Below, one piece after another: positions 1 to 5,371 of a DNA stretch of 6,772 nt; within the stretch, counting starts at the first letter, position 1, and the number at the start of each line of letters is the position of its first letter. The stretch lies in assembly GCA_016870135.1 (NCBI GenBank), contig VGCF01000040.1:1-6772 (forward strand), given 5' to 3'. Source of the stretch: Alphaproteobacteria bacterium (GTDB taxonomy: Bacteria; Pseudomonadota; Alphaproteobacteria; Holosporales; Holosporaceae). The notes under the pieces were generated by a model, which searched no databases, was not told the DNA's origin, and saw only the letters and a list, made by a program, of their open reading frames with translations. The position numbers and the translations under genes are program-made.

Positions 1-707
1 AACCCTAACCACTCTTGAATAGAGGACCAAAATCCACGTTTTTTAGGCGACGTTTCAGGGGCAGGTCGATCCGTGTTTAAAAATCCAAAAAGGGGGCTGT
101 ATCCGATCAACAGCATGCTGGCCATCAGAATCACACCAATACAGCCATAAATCATTGGCCAGGATATGTTACAAAAGCTGGCACGCAATGCCAAGTTCGA
201 TGTCAACATAATGCCTACGCGATATCCCGTTACACAACTGTTTTCACTCCATCCCCACAAAGATTTTGAAACCGCATCCATTTGGGACGCAATAATCAGC
301 GCATCATAACTGGCTCTGGCGATGGTCATGATCAATAAAATGGCCAAAAAAGTCAGACCAAAAACAGGGGTGCAACTGATCCCCACAATGCTGCACACCA
401 ACACGCCCAAGGCCATCACAATCCATGCCCGACGCCCCGTCCATGGACCAAAGGCAAGGGCAAAGGAAAATACCGGTGCCCACAAAAATTTCAAAGGATG
501 CAAGATTTCAATGCCATTTAACCAGTCCAGTTGTTTGGGCAAGACCCCCATATCCCTAGACCACAATCGAATTAAAACATCTCCCGTATCATAGATAATG
601 CCACCAATTAGACCCAGTAAAAACAAGGCGAATAAAGGGTACCAACTGGAATGTGCCCCATTCTCTCCAGGGCCGGAATGCTGTTTTGTAACATGTTCAA
701 TATTCAT
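1..707 (-). CDS. AmpG-like MFS permease, N-terminal half (runs off the left edge)
   Basis: The first 235 residues are visible; the rest lies beyond base 1. Family knowledge: AmpG permeases import anhydro-muropeptides across the inner membrane for peptidoglycan recycling. The match rests on ordered signatures: LKFLWAP at about residues 72-78, GRRAW at 91-95, a YDALIIASQ stretch at 134-142 where AmpG proteins have a QD..IDA segment, and GYRVG at 161-165 followed by a WP..Y helix. Hydrophobic segments near 22-40, 72-88, 95-112, 115-135, 162-176 and 184-204 would give six membrane helices, half of a 12-helix MFS protein. The start ATG overlaps the ubiE stop as ATGA, and AGAGG lies 7 bases upstream inside ubiE, so translation is probably coupled. 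The acidic signature of helix 4 is altered, so the substrate may differ from that of true AmpG. Family assignment is fairly secure; substrate is inference. Confidence 0.78.
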   Translation of the reverse strand, partial: MNIEHVTKQHSGPGENGAHSSWYPLFALFLLGLIGGIIYDTGDVLIRLWSRDMGVLPKQLDWLNGIEILHPLKFLWAPVFSFALAFGPWTGRRAWIVMALGVLVCSIVGISCTPVFGLTFLAILLIMTIARASYDALIIASQMDAVSKSLWGWSENSCVTGYRVGIMLTSNLALRASFCNISWPMIYGCIGVILMASMLLIGYSPLFGFLNTDRPAPETSPKKRGFWSSIQEWLG

Positions 708-1420
708 TTTATACCTCTGGTTATGGATACGATGCCGCGAGATAGGGGTTGATAAGTTACATTGACAAATCCAGCATCACGAATTTCTTGTAACAACACG
801 TCTTGGACTGGAAAGGACCGAATGCTGTCAGCCAAATAGGCATAGGGCTCTGCCTGACCAATGAATGTGTTGCCCAAAACAGGCAATACGTTTAAATAAG
901 CATCAAAAGCAGAGGCCGTCACGGGGTTTTCAGGACGAGAAAATTCCAAGCACCACCATTGCCCCCCTGGAACCAAAAGATCATAGGCCTGTTTTAAAGC
1001 CTGGCGGCGATCATGTGTATTGCGCAAGCCAAAAGAAATGGTATATAAGTCAATGCTGTGATGGGGCAGGGATACGTGTTCGGCCGATTCTTGATGCCAT
1101 TGTATGGCTTGATCGGGCAATCGGCACTGTGCAATGGATAACAATTCTGGATTTGGATCGATAAAAATGGGGGAAAGGGGGATGCTGTTTTGTGCACAGC
1201 GTTCTAAAACCAAGGCTCCGATGTCGCCGCTGCCACAGGCCATATCCACATACACCCACGGACTATGAGTCAGATTGCTTGGACGAAACAGGGGCAATTG
1301 GTCTACAAAAACCCGTTTCCACACATGGTGTAACCCAAAACTCATGATATCGTTCATGCGATCATAGGATGGTGCAATGGATGAAAACAAGTCATTAATG
1401 GATGAAAAAGTGGTTTTCAT
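704..1420 (-). CDS. ubiE: Ubiquinone/menaquinone biosynthesis C-methyltransferase UbiE
   Basis: A 238-residue, SAM-dependent class I methyltransferase that C-methylates the benzoquinol ring in ubiquinone synthesis (and demethylmenaquinone where present). Visible signatures: the UbiE N-terminus with SYDRMNDIMSFGLHHVWKR at 18-36, SAM motif I as VDMACGSGD at 58-66, an acidic residue after strand 2 (FIDPNPELL, 86-94), the family block ISFGLRN at 118-124, PGGQWWCLEFSRP at 141-153, and the closing SRGIVSITRG at 227-236. Length is close to the usual 240-260. The ATG at 1420 places the N-terminal signature just where the family has it, although no clear Shine-Dalgarno is seen. A promoter lies 64-92 bases upstream. 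The stop overlaps the start of the AmpG-like permease by 4 bases, so the two are cotranscribed. The usual UbiE partners (ubiB, mutM) are not in the window. Confidence 0.95.
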   Translation of the reverse strand: MKTTFSSINDLFSSIAPSYDRMNDIMSFGLHHVWKRVFVDQLPLFRPSNLTHSPWVYVDMACGSGDIGALVLERCAQNSIPLSPIFIDPNPELLSIAQCRLPDQAIQWHQESAEHVSLPHHSIDLYTISFGLRNTHDRRQALKQAYDLLVPGGQWWCLEFSRPENPVTASAFDAYLNVLPVLGNTFIGQAEPYAYLADSIRSFPVQDVLLQEIRDAGFVNVTYQPLSRGIVSITRGIK

Positions 1421-1483
1421 AGGGCAGGGTGGTGGGGTGTAGTTAAAAGGGCGATCATGCCAAAGGCGCCAATATACATACTG

Positions 1484-1512
1484 ATCATATACCTTATTGT
1501 ACGGTTTGTAAA
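1484..1512 (-). promoter_or_regulatory. Sigma70-type promoter for ubiE and the AmpG-like gene
   Basis: Read on the minus strand, TTTACA (1512-1507) is followed by a 17-base spacer and TATGAT (1489-1484). Each hexamer is one base from consensus with ideal spacing. Transcription would start near 1477, leaving a leader of about 57 bases before the ubiE ATG. No operator-like repeat was seen. Position and orientation fit; promoter use is inferred. Confidence 0.7.
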
Positions 1513-1517
1513 AATGA

Positions 1518-1703
1518 TTCCTCAGATGTCCCTTGGGCAGAAACGGACCTGGTTTCCACTGGTTTACAGCAACGCCCTCCTGGGAAGGTCTGCACCGTTG
1601 GTTCTATCGCGTCTTTGACCTTTTGTCACGAGGACAGTATCCTGAACATAACGAGCAGCGGGTTAGAAGCGCACCCAAAAACCAAGGTACAGAGACCCTA
1701 TGA
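1518..1703 (+). CDS. Short unknown ORF overlapping the xerC start (possible, perhaps frameshifted)
   Basis: An open frame of 61 codons ends in TGA that overlaps the xerC ATG as ATGA, the same junction type used by certain genes in this window. It has no ATG; TTG at 1533 is the only obvious start, without a Shine-Dalgarno. The peptide is rich in tryptophan and aromatic residues (for example WEGLHRWFYRVFDLL) and is not recognised. In another frame an ATG at 1457, preceded by AAAGGG at a suitable distance, begins a membrane-anchor-like peptide (MPKAPIYILIIYLIVRFVK) that stops at 1618. Joining the two by a +1 shift between about 1518 and 1535 would give an 81-residue protein ending at the xerC junction. 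That suggests a frameshifted gene, a sequencing error, or chance. The 1457 start overlaps the divergent ubiE promoter, which argues for caution. Confidence 0.3.
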   Translation, partial: FLRCPLGRNGPGFHWFTATPSWEGLHRWFYRVFDLLSRGQYPEHNEQRVRSAPKNQGTETL

Positions 1704-2692
1704 GCAGCACAGATACCACAGAGATCACTCAACATGACCAGGCTTATGATGAAAAAACCGAAGTATTGGCGGCCTTTGATCGCTGGTTGCAGATCCACCA
1801 CAATGCCCTGTTAACCCGGCAGTCCTATGGCCGCAGTGTGAGATTTTTTTGGGATTTTTTGTCCCTATACCACGGAAAATCCATGACCAAACAAAATATC
1901 GTGGATGTTACCATGACGGATATGCGGGCTTTTTTGGCCTATCGCAGTGAACACAAAGCCTCTCATGCCACCAATGCTCAATCCCTGTCAGGTCTGAAGA
2001 CATTTTATCGGTTTTTGATTCAACAAGGGCACACATTATCCTGGTCTTTGCACCGATTGCGGCGCCCCCGATTACCCAGAACCCTGCCTCGTCCCCTGGA
2101 TCAATCCCAATTAGACCCATTGATGGCACCGCCATTACCTGATCATGCCTCATGGATAGAGTGGCGCAATTACAGCGCCATGGTGTTGTTATACGCCACA
2201 GGTTTACGCATCCAAGAGGTTTTAAACATCAATTGGGGCGATTGGGGAAAGGACGCAGGCCTGTCCGTGGTGTCCAAAGGTGACAAAGCACGCATCATTC
2301 CTGTTTTGCCTATTGCCATGAATGCCGTAAATACCTATTGGAAGAAAAACCCTTGGGGGGCAAAAAATGGGGCTGAAACGCCTTTGTTTTTGGGGGAAAA
2401 AGGTGGTCGATTACAGGCCAGTATTTTGCAAAAATCTTTGCGTGCCATGCGTCTGGCTTTTGGGCTGCCTGATCATGTGACCCCCCACAGTTTTCGCCAC
2501 AGTTTTGCGTCTCATTTATTGGATGGTGGGGCATCATTGCGTGATGTGCAAGAAATGCTGGGTCACTCGTCGGTTAGGGCCACCCAGAGGTATACTCATG
2601 CCACCCAAAAACGATTGCAAGAGCTGTATCAATCGGCCCATCCCAGTATCAATAAAAACCCAAACATTCAAAAAGACAACAGAGATGTGTGA
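1700..2692 (+). CDS. xerC: Tyrosine recombinase XerC
   Basis: A 330-residue site-specific recombinase that, with XerD, resolves chromosome dimers at dif near the terminus. Residues 20-105 match the N-terminal SAM-like core-binding domain and 135-305 the catalytic domain. All active-site residues are present: R170 in ATGLR, K193 in SKGDKAR, H263 and R266 in HSFRH, H289 in LGHSS, and the nucleophile Y298 in RYTH. XerC rather than XerD is favoured by PLFLGEKGGRL at 228-238, TPHSFRHSFASHLLDGG at 261-277, and an AHP motif (313-315) near the C-terminus, as in alphaproteobacterial XerC. It is slightly longer than the usual 300 because of extra residues at both ends. Only a weak purine stretch (CAGAGA) precedes the ATG, which overlaps the stop of a short upstream frame. 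No dif-like site was found in the window. Confidence 0.95.
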   Translation: MSSTDTTEITQHDQAYDEKTEVLAAFDRWLQIHHNALLTRQSYGRSVRFFWDFLSLYHGKSMTKQNIVDVTMTDMRAFLAYRSEHKASHATNAQSLSGLKTFYRFLIQQGHTLSWSLHRLRRPRLPRTLPRPLDQSQLDPLMAPPLPDHASWIEWRNYSAMVLLYATGLRIQEVLNINWGDWGKDAGLSVVSKGDKARIIPVLPIAMNAVNTYWKKNPWGAKNGAETPLFLGEKGGRLQASILQKSLRAMRLAFGLPDHVTPHSFRHSFASHLLDGGASLRDVQEMLGHSSVRATQRYTHATQKRLQELYQSAHPSINKNPNIQKDNRDV

Positions 2693-2721
2693 TGCCATTG
2701 ATGTTGACATCCTCTGTCCCG

Positions 2722-2764
2722 GGTATGGCCCTAAGTCATACCAGATAAAACCGATCGGCTTTTT
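2722..2764 (+). terminator. Possible weak terminator after xerC
   Basis: GGTATG (2722-2727) and CATACC (2737-2742) can form a 6-bp stem with a 9-base loop. The nearest T-run (2760-2764) lies about 17 bases further on, after the palindromic CCGATCGG, so this is not a textbook intrinsic terminator. Its position 30 bases after the xerC stop is the main support. Confidence 0.25.
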
Positions 2765-2875
2765 ATAGGCATTGCAACATCAGTTCAGAATGCCACCTTA
2801 TATTATTCTGACAGAACAACACATTGTAAACAATATTTGTGATATTTTTTCTATGGCATGAGTATTGACAATGGA

Positions 2876-2903
2876 TTTATTTTAAATTGGCTTTATTTTA
2901 AAT
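2876..2903. repeat. 12-bp direct repeat TTTATTTTAAAT
   Basis: Two exact copies lie at 2876-2887 and 2892-2903, separated by four bases, so they recur every 16 bases. A TTGACA sits just upstream at 2865-2870, but no good -10 hexamer is placed 16-18 bases from it. The repeat immediately precedes the doubtful ORF at 2931. It may be a regulatory site or simple AT-rich duplication. Confidence 0.4.
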
Positions 2904-2930
2904 GCTAAATGTTATATTGATTTTTATTTT

Positions 2931-3287
2931 TTGTGTTCAGTCCCATCCCAGGTGAATGCGAATAGGGTTTGGCCTGAATTGCTGTTGGCTAGACAAATCT
3001 GGACACATTCTTTGATGCTGATTGTGCTAAGTCTTCTGGCAGAAGGGCCATTTATAAAAAAGGTAAAACACACAATATGGTTTTATTCTTTTATTGTGAC
3101 ATGTTTGGCCAACCTGGTCTCTATGACCCATTGGAATGATTGGTTTGGTGTTTTTTGGAATCGTTATTTCTGGGTTATTAGACAGTTTTCTGGAGAGATG
3201 TTCAGTTTGGGTCGACAGTATATCGCGGAATTCTCTCTGGCTGGGTTGAATACGATTTTTGAGCTAGGATCTTTGGTTTTTTTATAA
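2931..3287 (+). CDS. Doubtful small hydrophobic protein, unknown
   Basis: A 118-codon open frame starting at TTG; the frame is open upstream to 2886 but has no ATG or GTG there. No Shine-Dalgarno is seen before 2931, and later candidates (GTG at 2952, ATG at 3015) are no better. The translation has two strongly hydrophobic segments (about 28-38 and 49-60) followed by an aromatic stretch with HWNDWFGVFWNRYFWV and an amphipathic tail. It contains seven tryptophans. No family was recognised. T-rich DNA gives hydrophobic residues by chance, and a 101-codon frame overlaps on the other strand, so this may be non-coding or a gene remnant. If real, a small inner-membrane protein is the only safe description. 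Confidence 0.3.
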   Translation: MCSVPSQVNANRVWPELLLARQIWTHSLMLIVLSLLAEGPFIKKVKHTIWFYSFIVTCLANLVSMTHWNDWFGVFWNRYFWVIRQFSGEMFSLGRQYIAEFSLAGLNTIFELGSLVFL

Positions 3288-3300
3288 AAATTCAAACCCA

Positions 3301-3344
3301 TAAATTCTTTTTGTTCCAGAATCTGTTTTTCCAAAAAGAATTTA
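3301..3344. repeat. 13-bp perfect inverted repeat, possible bidirectional 3' hairpin
   Basis: TAAATTCTTTTTG at 3301-3313 is the exact reverse complement of the bases at 3332-3344, around an 18-base loop. It lies between convergent xerC and rpoZ, about 130 bases beyond the rpoZ stop. T-rich stretches follow on both strands (3350-3356 on plus; 3293-3289 read on minus), so it may stabilise or terminate transcripts. The stem is AT-rich with only two or three GC pairs, which weakens the terminator reading. Confidence 0.45.
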
Positions 3345-3409
3345 AGGTTGTTTTTTGTGGCCAATTTTTGCAGCGCTGTATTAACGTTGCTTGATCTAAT
3401 CCTTGATTT

Positions 3410-3431
3410 GGGTTTCATTTTAAAATGACCC
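3410..3431. repeat. 14-bp palindrome flanked by GGG and CCC
   Basis: TCATTTTAAAATGA (3415-3428) is a perfect palindrome. GGG (3410-3412) and CCC (3429-3431) extend the pairing past a two-base bulge. It lies some 45 bases beyond the rpoZ stop on the minus strand. It could fold as a hairpin in the rpoZ transcript or bind a dimeric regulator. No T-tract follows directly, so a terminator role is uncertain. Confidence 0.4.
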
Positions 3432-3474
3432 ATATTCCAACACACGATTGATCTAAAAGCATCCATCAACGGGT

Positions 3475-4011
3475 TTACCGCAATTCGTCCGATTCCTCTT
3501 CGAATTCTTCATCTGAACCATCGCTGTCGTCCTCTTCTGTATAATCCTCGTCCGTCACTGAATCATCGGATTCACCGTCAAAGGAATAAGGTCCAAACGA
3601 ATCCTCGGTGGAAGATTCTTCGTCACGGTCTTCACAGTCAAAAGAAGTCGCATCGTCCGTTTCTGGGCCCACGGCTGCAGGCTTTTGAAACAAAGCATGG
3701 GCATGCATGGCTGCGCTCTCATAGGCAGGAACAGGTTTTGGCATGGGATCGAAATCACTCAGACCTTCTTCGGACAAAAATGAAAACTTTTGCAGACTTT
3801 TAATCATGCGATCCTCTAGGGAATGCATGTCCAACTTTCCGCTAGAAATTTCCTTTAGGGATACAAGAGCGTCCTTACTGCCGTCTGTGGGTATGCATGC
3901 CGCAATACCAGAAGCAAGCTCTTGAGATCGATAGGCGGCAAGAACAACCAGTGTAAATGGGTCTGATGTTGCTGAAAGACAGCTTTCAACAACCCCTTTT
4001 GGACTGCTCAT
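3475..4011 (-). CDS. rpoZ: RNA polymerase omega subunit with a long acidic C-terminal tail
   Basis: A 178-residue protein. The first 80 residues match omega, the small subunit that wraps the C-terminal region of beta-prime and aids RNA polymerase assembly. The signature is VVESCLSATSDPFTLVVLAA followed by YRSQELASG (27-35), then ALVSLKEISSGKLDMHSLE at 48-66 and a lysine-containing KSLQK helix. Residues 81-116 form a linker rich in Pro and Ala. Residues 117-178 are strikingly acidic: 31 of 62 are Asp or Glu, broken by Ser, with short EED/SDE runs. Such a tail is not part of core omega and is about 60 residues beyond its usual length in alphaproteobacteria. The ATG shares one base with the rpmJ stop (TAATG), with CAGGG just upstream as a likely ribosome site. 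The same promoter serves both genes. The usual spoT neighbour is absent. Confidence 0.87.
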   Translation of the reverse strand: MSSPKGVVESCLSATSDPFTLVVLAAYRSQELASGIAACIPTDGSKDALVSLKEISSGKLDMHSLEDRMIKSLQKFSFLSEEGLSDFDPMPKPVPAYESAAMHAHALFQKPAAVGPETDDATSFDCEDRDEESSTEDSFGPYSFDGESDDSVTDEDYTEEDDSDGSDEEFEEESDELR

Positions 4012-4136
4012 TAACCCTGCCGTGCGTTAAAGCGACGGTTTTTCTTGTTGATCACATACACACGACGACCTCTGCGCACAACCTGGCAATTTCGATCGCG
4101 TTGCTTTTGACTGCGAAGAGAGCTTAAAACACGCAT
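4011..4136 (-). CDS. rpmJ: Ribosomal protein L36 (bL36), cysteine-poor form
   Basis: A 41-residue, very basic protein of the large ribosomal subunit. The translation begins MRVLSSLRSQKQRDRNCQVV and continues with RRGRRVYVINKKNRRF and a closing ARQG. This matches the alphaproteobacterial form of L36, which lacks the four zinc ligands of the other form; only Cys17 is present. The ATG at 4136 gives the full family length. No clear Shine-Dalgarno is visible. The stop shares one base with the rpoZ start, so rpoZ translation is probably coupled to L36. A near-consensus promoter lies immediately upstream. Pairing of rpmJ with rpoZ joins a ribosomal and an RNA polymerase gene in one transcript, consistent with growth-rate control, though that is inference. 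Confidence 0.95.
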   Translation of the reverse strand: MRVLSSLRSQKQRDRNCQVVRRGRRVYVINKKNRRFNARQG

Positions 4137-4168
4137 GTTGGTACATAATTTTACGAATACTTATCCTC

Positions 4169-4197
4169 AGTATAGGCTAAAAAAAACAATCTGTCAA
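4169..4197 (-). promoter_or_regulatory. Near-consensus sigma70 promoter for rpmJ-rpoZ
   Basis: On the minus strand, TTGACA (4197-4192) is a perfect -35 element. It is followed by a 17-base spacer with eight consecutive T, then TATACT (4174-4169), one base from consensus. Start of transcription would be near 4162, leaving a short leader of about 26 bases before the rpmJ ATG. The strength fits a ribosomal protein gene. It also marks the boundary with the upstream secretion-like operon. Confidence 0.85.
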
Positions 4198-4286
4198 AAG
4201 GCAAAGACGGAACATAGGATCCCCATGGGCGCCTTCCATTCTTTACAGGCAGGGTTTTGGTTCCTAGCTTCTCAATGGGTGGGATA

Positions 4287-4823
4287 TCAGTTTGCTTTCA
4301 AATTCTTGCTTGCTTCTTGGATAACCGCACTGTTTTCTATTTCAGGGGCGCCAGCAGATTCCTCACGGCTGATATCATTTTGATCGTCCTCACGGCTGAT
4401 ATCATTTTGATCGTCCTCACCGCTGCTCGTGTTTTGATCACCCTCATTGATCTGTAAATCTTCAGGCGTGTTCTCGTCCATCGATGTGTTAAATTCATCT
4501 AAATCCGAATCTTGCTCTGGGCGCAACTCTCTTTCTTCCCCGTTCTTAGAGCGCACAATCACGCTGTCCGAGTGCACCTTGACAATGGTCCACCCCTGTA
4601 TGGACTGGGGTCTTTGACTGTAAATGCGTATGCCATTGATCCAAACAATCCAATGGTTCAAGTCGGGCCGACACAAAATGCCATTTAAAACCAAGGGCAT
4701 ATCCTCTTTTTCTGCTGGATTTTCAGCCATATTGGAATGCTGCAGATTTTCGATATCGCGACACTCTTGGCTGGAAAAGAACAAGGAAGACATCATAATG
4801 GCGCTAAGCCCCAATAGCATCAT
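4287..4823 (-). CDS. GspC/PilP/MshK-like periplasmic protein with an acidic repeat tail
   Basis: A 178-residue protein not recognised by name. An N-terminal hydrophobic segment (2-18) is a signal or membrane anchor. Residues 43-102 resemble the small beta domain shared by GspC (HR region), PilP and MshK: LVLNGILCRPDLNHW, then a WINGIRI strand, a GWTIVKV strand, a DSVIVRSKNGEERELRP hairpin. In those systems this domain links the inner-membrane platform to the outer-membrane secretin. Residues 103-160 are rich in Asp, Glu, Asn and Ser and contain a 9-residue tandem repeat. The chosen ATG overlaps the preceding stop as ATGA. A TTG at 4856 would add 11 residues with three Arg/His-rich positive charges, typical of a signal-peptide start, so the true start could be there. 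It is last of the overlapping L-M-C chain; the family call is by architecture and context. Confidence 0.6.
   Translation of the reverse strand: MMLLGLSAIMMSSLFFSSQECRDIENLQHSNMAENPAEKEDMPLVLNGILCRPDLNHWIVWINGIRIYSQRPQSIQGWTIVKVHSDSVIVRSKNGEERELRPEQDSDLDEFNTSMDENTPEDLQINEGDQNTSSGEDDQNDISREDDQNDISREESAGAPEIENSAVIQEASKNLKAN
4361..4441 (-). repeat. 27-bp tandem repeat inside the GspC-like gene
   Basis: Two exact 27-base copies at 4361-4387 and 4388-4414 encode EDDQNDISR twice. A third, diverged unit (4415-4441, 19 of 27 bases alike) encodes EGDQNTSSG. The unit length is a multiple of three, so copy changes keep the frame. Exact identity between the first two copies suggests a recent duplication. 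Confidence 0.9.
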
Positions 4824-5371
4824 GATGCATCTGCAGAAATGAGAACGGTATACCAATCAAAATGAAAACTGGCTTTTAAGAAAATTCCCAGTCTTTCTTT
4901 GAAATAAATCCGCTCGATGGATAAAAATTGGATCAATATTGATGCGGGAAAGGATTCATGCAGGGCATTTAAAAATTGCCAAAAATTTTGATCTTTTGTG
5001 AGCATAAAATTCATTCGTATGGGCATTTTCCGCAATGTCATTTTTTGGTCATGATAAACCGTTTCAGGGGGAAGGTCCGTTAACTCTACATTCTTTAAAT
5101 GATGTTGCTCTGCGTACTTTAAAAAAATGGCGTTATTGGTGTAACCATCTTTTCTGCCCTTGAATTGCCCGGATTGGCATAGGGTGCGTGTGGTGGATTG
5201 TAACGTTTGCAATTGTTCTTTTTCTTTGATCAGTTGACGGGTCAGGATCTGAATTTTTTCAAAAAATACTCCCTCTTGTTTTTGCAATGAAAATACGATT
5301 AAAAGCATACACACACACGCGGTCAAAGACCCCATTAAATAGATCAATAAATTAATCAGACGTTTTTTCAT
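4820..5371 (-). CDS. GspM/PilO-like bitopic membrane protein
   Basis: A 183-residue protein with MKKR at the N-terminus, one membrane helix at about 7-28, a coiled-coil-like stretch at 30-62 (FFEKIQILTRQLIKEKEQLQ), and a periplasmic part of mixed alpha/beta character at about 80-178. This is the layout of GspM and PilO, small inner-membrane proteins that pair with GspL/PilN through ferredoxin-like periplasmic domains. No diagnostic sequence motif is visible, so the call depends on layout, size and gene order. The ATG at 5371 lies 20 bases inside the end of the GspL-like gene and is chosen over a TTG at 5470 because it gives a positively charged start directly before the helix. Its stop overlaps the next ATG as ATGA. 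Coupled translation along the chain is likely. Confidence 0.63.
   Translation of the reverse strand: MKKRLINLLIYLMGSLTACVCMLLIVFSLQKQEGVFFEKIQILTRQLIKEKEQLQTLQSTTRTLCQSGQFKGRKDGYTNNAIFLKYAEQHHLKNVELTDLPPETVYHDQKMTLRKMPIRMNFMLTKDQNFWQFLNALHESFPASILIQFLSIERIYFKERLGIFLKASFHFDWYTVLISADAS

Larger units (their letters stand above)
2693..3474. other. AT-rich intergenic region between convergent xerC and rpoZ
   Basis: This stretch of nearly 800 bases is far longer and more AT-rich than the other gaps in the window. No protein family could be recognised in it on either strand. It contains a possible hairpin just after xerC, a 12-bp direct repeat (2876-2903), a doubtful hydrophobic ORF (2931-3287), a 13-bp inverted repeat (3301-3344) and a 14-bp palindrome (3415-3428). 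It may be a decayed gene or a 3' regulatory region shared by the two convergent transcripts. Confidence 0.6.

Noticed and set aside
322..594. A plus-strand frame of 90 codons
   Set aside because: It lies antisense within the AmpG-like gene, whose signatures on the minus strand are clear.
865..1164. Plus-strand and other minus-strand frames within ubiE
   Set aside because: They are shadows of ubiE, which has full-length family motifs in one frame.
2505..2768. A plus-strand frame running across the end of xerC
   Set aside because: It is out of frame with the XerC active-site region and shows no family resemblance.
2693..2930. A dif site for XerC/XerD near xerC
   Set aside because: No 28-bp site with the two 11-bp XerC and XerD arms could be found; dif is normally at the terminus, not beside xerC.
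3164..3469. A 101-codon minus-strand frame starting TTG-ATG just after rpoZ
   Set aside because: No recognised family, no ribosome site; it contains both the 13-bp inverted repeat and the 14-bp palindrome and overlaps the plus-strand ORF. It could be real, but nothing beyond openness supports it.
4137..4286. An intrinsic terminator after the GspC-like gene
   Set aside because: Short palindromes such as CCCATGGG are present but none has a long stem followed by a T-run on the minus strand.
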